Positions 56,177-64,000 of a stretch of 64,000 nucleotides of DNA are shown here, one piece after another. The position numbers and the translations under genes were made by a program. Under the pieces are notes generated by a model, which did not search any database, was not told where the DNA came from, and was given only the letters and a program-made list of their open reading frames with translations. The stretch's first letter is position 1. Each line of letters begins with the position of its first letter. Source of the stretch: Oscheius sp. JU75 (taxonomy: Eukaryota > Nematoda > Chromadorea > Rhabditida > Rhabditidae); contig JASJZC010000002.1 of the NCBI GenBank assembly GCA_037178855.1, positions 7,762,501 to 7,826,500 of the forward strand, read 5' to 3'.

Positions 56177-58370
56177 ATGTTGTCGCGAGCCGTCTGCCGC
56201 CTAGCTGCCGTCTCGGCCCGACTGAATCCAGCCAGAGCTGCTTCTAATGTACCGACGACGGCCAGTCCTGGAGGTAGGTACACCTTTTCCTTATTTTTTG
56301 GGGTTTAGGAGAAAAATTCAATGAGATAGGAATATGAGTCATGTTTTTGCTGTCTGGCACATGACCATATATTATCCGCTCCCCGAGAGATATTGAATTT
56401 ACTGCTTCCATTTCCGATATAGACACGTTTTGGTGCCACGCCTTCCATATACGTATTTTCATGGAGGTTTCCCAGGTGTTTGACTGCCATATTATCTGCT
56501 AAAAATAAGAGTTTTGCCTGTTTTTCGCTTATAATAGGGCGGTAGCTTCGCTGGTTTAAGATTGGCGATACATTGTCTAGGATTCCTAGCGGTATTACGA
56601 GACTTTTAACTGCTTATGTTTTTTTTTTGCTGGAAAAAGTGTACTTTTTAAAGAGAAATATCTCAAATAAGACGGAAAGAGACCTAGATTTAGTCAATAA
56701 TTCTTCACTATACTCATCAATTTTAGCACAAACGGTGAGCGCTTGATTGGTTGATAGGGTGAGATATTTATCGTCGAAGTTCTATATATCTGTAGACCTC
56801 TTTTTAAAAACGGGGCCTCTAAATTTTAGAGCTTAAAACCTCTTCTTCCCCATTGTTTTCTCTCATAAAGTATGTCAGGTTAGTTACAGAATTGCGACTG
56901 ATTCTTCTTTGTTAAAATATTGAAAGAATCGAAGGGTCTGACTGTTCACAGCACTTTTTAAGTGCTGAACATGGGTAAAAGACCACAAACCCCGAAACAT
57001 GCCTGGCCCTATCCGCCCCGTTCCCAGCCCTAGAGGGAACCAGCGGATTTACAAACTTTCCATCGACGGAAATGCTGTGCACCATTTGTATAGGTTTATA
57101 CAATTTGTCACTGTCGTTCGGAGAAGAGCAAATGGTTGGGAAATATTTCAAAAATTGCGGCTTTCTCACCATTTTCTCAACTTTGGCGCCCTCAAAAGCA
57201 TCAGTTGGGAACTTTCTAATAGCGCCCTCGAAAGCATTAGTTGGGAACTTTCTAATAAAAACCATCTAATATTCAAGTTTGAGGCATTCAAAAGAAGAAG
57301 GAGGATGACATGCTGGAGACGATCGACATCGAGGACTTACCCAGGGCCCAGAAGCGCTTCGCGAAGCAGTTTGAGAAAGTCAATGAGGAGCGAATCAAGG
57401 AAATCTTCGCCAAAAACTACAAGAACCAGGCAGCATTTGTTGTCCTTGTTCTCCTCGTGGTAAATTCATGCTGTTTTTGTTTCGTTTTTGAATAGGAAGG
57501 GGGCTATAATTGGTAGTCAGTCCGAACGAAATCAGATACGAAACCGGTCGCAGAGGGGTGCTAGTTGTTACTTTCTTTAGGCCTTCCGGCCCCGCATGTC
57601 TCATCACTTTTGGGGGCAGTTGGGGGACAGAGAGAAAGAGATGTTGACATTGAAAACGAACAGAGGCAGTTACTGTCTGAGAAACCGTTCCTTTCTCTCA
57701 CATCTGGTCAGGACTCTCAATACATCCCTTTCTTTTCCGGACAATTTCCCTTATGAATCAAACCAACTGTACTTTTTATCATATGTGCCTGTCATATAGC
57801 AATCGTGTCCAGTGCAGCCTGTCTATTTCGCCTTTCCGATATCCTCTGCTTACTAGTTGAGCTACCGTGACATTAGCAGCGCCCTGTGGCGCCTCACCGG
57901 CTACAACATGCAATTGTGTACATGAGTTTTTGCTGTTTTTCTGAAGAAGACATTTTCGAGTCTTCTGATCTGCAAAATTGTAGCACTGATTCAGTGTACA
58001 GCTTTGCAGAACATCGAAATGACCAAACAGGTCGTCTTTAACGCGAAAATTGTCGATACTGACAGAAGACTCTAAGAATAGAGGTTGCATTGACAGAAAC
58101 TGGCTGAATGACAAAAATCATGTCAATATGACAGTGGCACACCAATGTACGAATATGGTAAGGTTGCAGAAATCTTTTGGATCCTCTTTGGCAAGGTTGG
58201 AATCCTATCCCCGTCCTCTTCGTCTCTCTAATCTCCATTTCCAGGTCGGAATCTACTGGTACACCCTGCATGCTGTGAAACAGGAGACGTTCCTCGAGGA
58301 AATTGACGAGGAGATGGCTGCCGAGCATCCGAAAACACACGGGCATCTAGCCGAGAAGAAGGAGAAATAG
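56177..58370 (+). CDS. COA3: COA3-like cytochrome c oxidase assembly factor
   Basis: Three exons: 56177-56273, 57284-57459 and 58245-58370; 132 residues. The N terminus MLSRAVCRLAAVSARLNPAR is a typical mitochondrial targeting sequence. It is followed by a charged helix (LPRAQKRFAKQFEKVNEERI), one transmembrane segment (AAFVVLVLLVVGIYWYTLHA) and a conserved-looking acidic tail beginning VKQETFLEEIDEEMAAEH. Charged helix, single membrane span and SxxxExFLDELEDE-like tail match COA3/CCDC56, which in the inner membrane supports COX1 synthesis and early complex IV assembly. Exon 2 uses a GAG acceptor. Both introns are long (1.0 and 0.8 kb) and repeat-bearing. The stop is 185 bases before the next gene's ATG, which suggests an operon. 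Confidence 0.75.
57186..57257 (+). repeat. 36-bp tandem duplication in COA3 intron 1
   Basis: Two adjacent units of exactly 36 bases, each starting GCGCCCTC and ending GGGAACTTTCTAATA, differ at two positions. Confidence 0.8.
57815..57930 (-). mobile_element. tRNA-like SINE fragment in COA3 intron 2
   Basis: On the minus strand GGTAGCTCAACTAGTAAGCA reads as an A box followed by AGAGGATATC. The B box side (toward 57790) has decayed. Confidence 0.45.
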
Positions 58371-58555
58371 AAGCATTGGAATTTGGTTGGGTTCATCTTA
58401 ACTTTTGGTACTAACGTCGATTTTTCAGATACTCGACGAGGTCTCCTCATCTTCATTTTTTAGTCTTCCCCTATAGGCTCATTTTGTTGATGTTCTTGTT
58501 ATGTTCTCTCGTCTCTCTCTTTGTTAGAAATGACATTAAATAAAGAATTTTGCAG

Positions 58556-61500
58556 ATGTCGGAGGCGGAGAAGAAGGACACGACTCCAACTCCGGCAGTC
58601 GTGCCACTGTCCGTTGATATCGTCGATCCAACCGAGGGATCGTTGAAAGCGGGAGAAGAAGGACATCAGGAGGTTGGTTTTGCAAGTTTTTGGTTGGTTG
58701 AACAGCTGGTTGAATTCAAATATTTGAAGTAGCAGCATACTCGACACTTAGACAGCGCTAGAGGCAGTAGAGAACACGCCGAACTAGGCTCCTGTGACTC
58801 TTAATTGCATGTTCCTATTCGAATTTAAATTCGAAAAGTCGTACAAAAACAAAAAGTTAGCTAATTAGTCCCGTAGTCAATTGATACTACTGCTACGACG
58901 AGCTTGTAAGTTTCTGGAATGTATTGCTGGGACAGTGACGATGAACAAACTGTTAATGACGGTGCTTGACAGACTGATGACGAATAAACAAAGAGATAAA
59001 GATTGACAGGAACAGTCGAGCAAAGAGACAGTAGTAAGGGCATTGAGCTTGACAGCACAGTGACACTGACAATGGACAGTGCAAGTGACAGTCACAGGAC
59101 AGGAGACCGACAGTACATAGACTGCGAAACAGTTTGACAGGGAGAGTGTGAAATTGAAATGAACTGACTGCGACTACCGGAGACAGAAACATTGAATGGC
59201 CTGTAAGATACTGAGAGAAACTGACTGACATCTGTTAACAAAATGACATTCGGAGTGGGTACAGAGAGTGGCAGTAAAAACGACATCTTTAACAAGATCA
59301 AAAACCCATGCCACAGAGTCTGGAAAACGGGTAAAAGTCCACTTGGCCCGGCGCTGTATCATGTCTATCTTATCAGCTGCACCCCTATAGAACACAGCTA
59401 ACGCGTCCTTTGACTGTGTGTGTTTTTTCCTCGTTTTCATCCACATATTTTGGGCTGCTGTGTCTGATATGCTAGCCGAAATTAATACTGTTCGTGGGCA
59501 TAAGCCGTTGGCTAAGGTGAGCAAAGTTTGAGGCATGTAGTACAAAAATGTAGACATTTTGAGGGATTTTCTAGTCCCAAAATATGACCGCAAAAAGCCA
59601 TTTTCCAGTAGTGAAGTATAACTTTTTTTGATGATAATGCATCAAAAACTGATTTCTGGCAGACTGTTTGCTTAGAGCCACGCGTGAATATAGATACACT
59701 TACCGCATTCGGTCATACGCTGTCTGTCTCTGTAAACAGATAGAAAAACGGACGTCTAGCCAGCAGGGCGACAAGACTTTCGACAAAAAAACAAGGCCAA
59801 TGAACTTGTCAACCTCACACCTTGAGGGCCTATTTCTCTCAAAATGGCTTTTTGAAAAAGATTGTGACTCACGGGGGCGGGGTCGGATCGTGTGGTTCGT
59901 AGTGGCTCTTACCAATCCTTTTCACTCAAACTTTGAAGGACTGTAGATGTGTTTAGACACCGGGAAATATCAAAATATGCTTGCGTATTCTTGCTCAGCT
60001 CGAAAAGATCATAAAATGGTACTTTGCAAATAGTCGGGTAGTATCGAAGCCCTGGACTTTATAACGCTTGGTGTCTATATCAAGCATACCGAGCAAAAAA
60101 GGAAGTATAAACGGAGATCGAACCCGGGTCCCAGCGCGTTAACCTCTGAACTATGCGAGCGGCAGTCTCTGCGCCTTCGGCTACGCAGTCAAACACAGAT
60201 AGACACCGTTACGATTTTCTGTAAGAGAGATTTCCAGGTCCCGTCGCTCCCGAAGACACTTCCCAGCAGCACAGTGGCAGCTTCAGGAGCTGCGTCGCCT
60301 CCTACGAGCCCACCGCGACCACACGTAAAAAATGCAACAGCCGCCGGCGATATGCTTAGTCCTACCAAGAAGGAAGCCCAGGGAAGGCCGTCCCCAACTG
60401 CGGCGGCGGCATCACCCGTGCCAATTCCGCCGGTGCGAACGAAAAAGAAGCGAACGGTCAGTCTCACCTTCTTCTAAATGACTACGCAACAGCTCTATCG
60501 ATTCCCTTTTCGAACTGTGGGTAGAAAAATCGGCTCACACGGTGCCTGGGTCTTTTAGCCCCATGTTTAGTCACGAAAACTTGTCTAGACCTCCCAAAAA
60601 TGGCAGAAACTCATCAAAGGACAGTGTAGGCAGTCTGGTGTCACATTCTGTAGCCTAACATCGGCCAAATTTGAAGAAAATCTACTCTTAAGAGCGATTT
60701 TAAAGAAAAAAAAAAGTATTATAGGTTCTGAAAATGGTCATTTTTGGTGGGTGAGCAAGTAATTTAGGCACTGACAATGTTTTTTCGTAGTAGAAGACTT
60801 CTATAACCTGTTTTTTAGCATATGCAGTGCAGAAATAACAAAATTTGGTAATAGTTCGGCAGGCGCCCCCTTTCGTTTGAATTTTTGGCGCGCTTTTACA
60901 ATATCGCTTAGAATAGGTTTTTCCGATGAAATTCACCAACTTTTCCAGTTTTTGACGGCTTTTACCGAATCCAGCGTGTAAAAAAACCCCCTAGAATGAA
61001 AGAAAAGTGAAAAAACTACGGAAAAGAACGAGTTATTCGAGGTTTGTCTCAAACTTAGTTCTCTGATTTCCCTGTTATTTATGACGTTTTGCATGTTCTA
61101 AAGGGTTCTTTTTGCATTGCTGGATTTGATAAACGCAGTTCGAAACTGGAAAAATTAATAAATTTTATGAGAAAAACACGATTTTAGACGAAGGGGGGCA
61201 ACTACCGTAATTTTTGACTTGAAGGGGGGAGCCTGCCGAACTATTACCCAAAATTTGTAAAAGATTCTGGTTATTTGAATTGCCCGCCAAATAGAGTACG
61301 CGAAAGACCGCGAGAAAAAAACAAAGTACGCAAAAAAACGTGAGCGGCATTTTCAATGCGACGACTTCTCTGAGACTTTCCCAACGGAAAGTAGTCCAAA
61401 TCGTGGTATTTTTTTATTGGCATAAACCTTGTATTTATCGCTCGTTAGCAGAGATCACAAACTTGGCAAGCCAGGCCAGATGTACTCGCAGAAACCGCAC

Positions 61501-64000
61501 CAGGCCGGCCACCCCAGCCTAGTTCGTGGCGAAATGCATGGTGTATTGCTAAGAGCTCCACGGATCCCGCCACGGGCTAGGCTGACCAGGCAAGAAGCGA
61601 TCTCTGCGAGTACACCTGGCTGGGCCTGGTCGAACCTGGGCCATTTCGACCAGGTTTGCGATGCCTGCTCGTTAGCAAACTTTAAATCGTGGGTTTTGAA
61701 AAAGCAAAACGGCGCCAAAACTTCCGTTCCCAAATCAGCAAGTTTCCAAAGAAAAAGCGACTCTTATTGTTCTTCTGCAAAACAATTTCAAAACTTCGCC
61801 TAATTACCTTCAAATAAACTCCGTGCTTCTCCCATTGATCCCTCTATGCTACCATGCCGCCAGGACGTTTCGCCCGCTACCGGAAGCGCCTCTTTTTGCG
61901 GTTTTTCAAGCGTCGGAGGCAGCAGCGCATGCTCGCGATTGAAGCCACGCCCCCAGTCGTTGAAGACGACGTCAAGACAGCCCAGGAAGTAGCAACATTT
62001 TGGATTCAACCTACTAGTAGAGTTACCTTCCAGGTGACGGAACTGAAGTGCTGCGAGGTCCGATGGTTTTACAGGAAGACGGAAGCCGACAAGTGGATCC
62101 CATTTAATGGTTAGTGACCTCTTCAGTGACAGAAATAGTGACAGTGATAGTACAGTGAGTGTGGAAGAGAGAGTCTCCCAGAGTCTAACTACCACTGGGA
62201 GAGTGAGAGAGACTGATTGGGAAAGAGTACAGTGACAGAGACTAGGCGAGAGAAATACTGGCAAAGAGTACAGACACTGACAGTGAGAGACAAACAGACA
62301 GTGACAGCAGCAGTGGTATTGACTGGAATGAGTATAGAGACAGTGACCGGGAAAGAGAGACAGTGATAGAGACAGGGTAAGAGCAACAGTGAAAAAAGGA
62401 GCACGTATTGGCTCGGAAAGGGATGACAGAGACAGGCACAGAGTAATAGACAGTAACTGGGAAAAGTAAGAGTGAGAGACGGAGGGGCAGTACCCTAGTC
62501 CTTTCCAGGCCAAGATTCGCTCGTCCTGGAGATGAAGTACCGGATACTGAAGGAGATCCCGATTGACGAAGGCGCCCAGGACCATGCGGCCGGTTTGAAC
62601 CTGCAAGAGAGACAGATGGTCGTCGTTCTCGAGGGACTCTACAAGCTAGCCGAAGATCTCTCCAAAGTCGAGGCCATCTACTGGAAGGACGATCAGTGCG
62701 AGATTCGACGCGGTACCTGGTTCACCTCTGTAGGTCATCACATTTTTTAACACGTTTTTGAAACGAGTACTGACTGATTGTTACAGAATCAGACGACGAA
62801 ATCTTCCAGAAAGGTTTGAGCCTTGTCAAGATCATGTTTTGTAATCTATTTTGTCATTTTTCCATCTAGCAGAATGGGATGGGTGGAAGGAAGGAAAAAG
62901 ATAGGACTGCGCACCAACGTGTAGATGTGTATGGGCTACGGTATCTGTAAAACACGGAATAGTTTGGGACAGATTGGAGTTTGGCGCCCAATAAGGTGCC
63001 ATTCGATAGCCCTAGCCATCAGGTTTTCGGAAAATATTTTCAAGTTTGCTCAAACCCTCTCTGGGAATCTAAATTACCAGCTGATAGAGAACTTAAAACT
63101 GGGCCGTTATCACAATTTGCAACACAAAATGAGGTCACTGGAGACCTCGTAGTTCGCATATGCTTCCAGCTCATACCTGTAATGCCGTAGTCGGATAATT
63201 TTTCTCGGAAGGCTGCCGTAACGTATGACTGCATTACTGTAGCTTGACGTATCAGCTGCTGCATTGAGCATAAACCGGCTAGGGCGGGATCAGAAATCAG
63301 TTGACTGCGTCATACGTGCCGAGATAATACGGTACTCTTTCAGACATCTGAAATCCGCTAAAGCAGGGAAGGCCAAAGGGTACGGTAGCTTTCAAGTAGT
63401 AGTACACTTCTGTGAAGCTAAAGAAACCAGCCGCTGACCGTCACAGCCTGTCGTAGCAGTTATGCTGTTTGCCAAGTTACGACACGCAGGGGGTAACTGA
63501 ACGAATGACTACAGTAGTTTTTTCGTATTTTTAATGTAGCCCACGAAGTTTGATGAGGTGGTGCGCAGTCAGAGCTTTCTTTCTCTCCTTTACTACCACC
63601 CAGTCCCATATATTGGCATGCAGCCTTTGCTTGTCTTTATTGTTGCATTTTTAGCTTCAATTGAATTCCAAGTTTCCAGGATATGCAGCCGATAGAAGCT
63701 CCGCTAGCCGACTCGATTGAACGTCATCATCTGCAGTACTTTCGTGGTCAGGTTGTCCCGGACGGTCTGACAGTCTTCTCGCAAAAAGAGGCCAGCAACA
63801 AGCCGCGTGAGTTTTCAAAAAATGTGTGAAAATACGCGCCAAGTTTAGAGCTGACCGAGCTCCACCTGGACAACATTGAGATCCGATGGAGCAGCGTGAT
63901 TGACATCAATTTCACCGTGAAGCGTGGAGCCATTTTGCGCTATATTGGCTGGAGCAAGAGCCATGCTCTGCGGCGCGGATTCGACAAGGAGGCCGAGTAT
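58556..64000 (+). CDS. ipla-1: DDHD1/IPLA-1-type phospholipase A1, 5' part (runs off the window)
   Basis: Visible exons: 58556-58672, 60238-60456, 62034-62109, 62519-62729, 63680-63806 and 63849 to the window end; about 300 residues. The N terminus is disordered, Pro/Ser/Ala-rich. Then come VRWFYRKTEADKWIPFNG and QDSLVLEMKYRILKE (WWE-like N-terminal region of DDHD proteins), IRRGTWFTS, DMQPIEAPLADSIERHHL and EIRWSSVIDINFTVKRGA, and a final RRGFDKEAEY equivalent to the HRGYVEEA of DDHD1. The GxSxG lipase core and the DDHD domain would lie beyond 64000. In worms IPLA-1 remodels phosphatidylinositol acyl chains and affects vesicle trafficking. The ATG follows TTTTGCAG directly, consistent with trans-splicing downstream of COA3. 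Introns 1-3 carry TGACA blocks, SINEs, an inverted-repeat element and a fold-back element. Confidence 0.88.
58910..59250. repeat. TGACA-rich block in ipla-1 intron 1
   Basis: The + strand repeats TGACAG, GTGACAGT, GACAATG and TTGACAGG at irregular 10-25 base spacing over about 340 bp. Confidence 0.7.
59870..60060 (-). mobile_element. SINE-like repeat in ipla-1 intron 1
   Basis: A tRNA-like inverted head with CGTGTGGTTCGTAGTGGCTC is followed by TTTGAAGG and the body GCGTATTCTTGCTCAGCTCG. It matches the pieces at 13095-13300 and 28640-28880. Confidence 0.6.
60105..60175 (-). mobile_element. tRNA-like SINE head in ipla-1 intron 1
   Basis: On the minus strand an A-box-like GCATAGTTCAGAGGTTAACG is followed by a B box CCGGGTTCGATC at tRNA-like spacing. 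No matching acceptor stem. Confidence 0.55.
60838..61260. mobile_element. Inverted-repeat (MITE-like) element in ipla-1 intron 2
   Basis: The left end (60840-60880, AAATTTGGTAATAGTTCGGC then AGGCGCCCCC) is mirrored at 61216-61258 (GGGGGGAGCCTGCCGAACTA then TTACCCAAAATTTG). The interior is AT-rich and non-coding. Confidence 0.65.
61445..61680. mobile_element. Fold-back element, copy 3, in ipla-1 intron 2
   Basis: Nested inverted repeats: GATCACAAACTTGG with CCAGGTTTGCGATGCC; TGTACTCGCAGAAACCGC with GCGATCTCTGCGAGTACACC; CCTAGTTCGTGGCG with CGCCACGGGCTAGG. The flanking bases TCGTTAGCA occur at both ends, a possible 9-base target duplication of Mutator-like type. It is the longest and best preserved of three copies. 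Confidence 0.75.
62115..62485. repeat. GACAGTGA-rich block in ipla-1 intron 3
   Basis: GTGACAGA, GACAGTGA, AGAGACAG and GGGAAAGAG words fill nearly the whole intron on the + strand. Confidence 0.7.
62730..63679. other. Intron 4 of ipla-1, nothing recognised
   Basis: No exon, tRNA-like box or inverted repeat was recognised in this 950-base intron. Confidence 0.4.

Noticed and set aside
61800-62606. Minus-strand frame of 268 codons
   Set aside because: It arises from the GACAGTGA block of ipla-1 intron 3 read backwards plus the shadow of two ipla-1 exons; the composition is Ser/Leu/Cys-rich.
1-64000. LTR retrotransposon, Polinton or endogenous virus copies
   Set aside because: No reverse transcriptase, integrase, capsid, envelope or long terminal direct repeat was recognised anywhere in the window.

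Overview
The window looks like nuclear DNA of a rhabditid-type nematode that is not a close copy of C. elegans. The reasons are short introns (many of 36-50 bp) ending in TTTTCAG-like acceptors, start codons placed directly behind acceptor-like sequences as expected for spliced-leader trans-splicing, tightly packed genes on both strands, and protein families typical of nematodes (a DAB-1-type Disabled protein, a complete MUT-7, a FUST-1-type FET protein, an IFG-1-type eIF4G). The species was not identified.

Layout: 1-2810 no convincing gene; 2811-4911 (+) Disabled/DAB-1 endocytic adaptor; 5582-6904 (-) tyrosine-kinase-like protein with an altered DFG motif, and the remnant of a duplicate kinase tail at 7041-7143; 9120-16465 (+) MUT-7 3'-5' exonuclease, 18 exons; 17936-22075 (+) UPF1/NAM7-like SF1 helicase; 22196-24200 (+) an unidentified multi-exon gene; 25449-26997 (+) TFIIS; 27205-31555 (+) SRP72; 31617-32437 (-) a small membrane protein; 33620-38443 (+) eIF4G; 38955-43147 (-) FUS/FUST-1-like RNA-binding protein; 44096-54683 (+) HEATR1/UTP10, 24 exons; 56177-58370 (+) COA3-like cytochrome oxidase assembly factor; 58556-64000 (+) the 5' part of a DDHD1/IPLA-1 phospholipase, cut by the window edge. 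Exons were assembled by eye from reading frames and GT-AG sites; for nine genes the summed exon lengths are exact multiples of three.

Most genes are housekeeping RNA, translation, trafficking and mitochondrial functions. MUT-7 next to an SF1 helicase hints at, but does not prove, a small-RNA neighbourhood. TFIIS-SRP72 and COA3-IPLA-1 are close enough (about 200 bp) to be operon-like pairs.

The most unusual signal is non-coding. Many introns carry 130-700 bp blocks built from irregularly spaced TGACA (or its complement TGTCA) pentamers, with one orientation per intron. Blocks of opposite orientation flank mut-7 exons 9-10 and HEATR1 exon 13, and one block has become protein-coding in the helicase. 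The introns also hold tRNA-derived SINE-like repeats, a three-copy fold-back element family, and several other inverted-repeat (MITE-like) elements including a hAT-like one. No retrovirus-like element, CRISPR array, true tRNA or rRNA gene was recognised.
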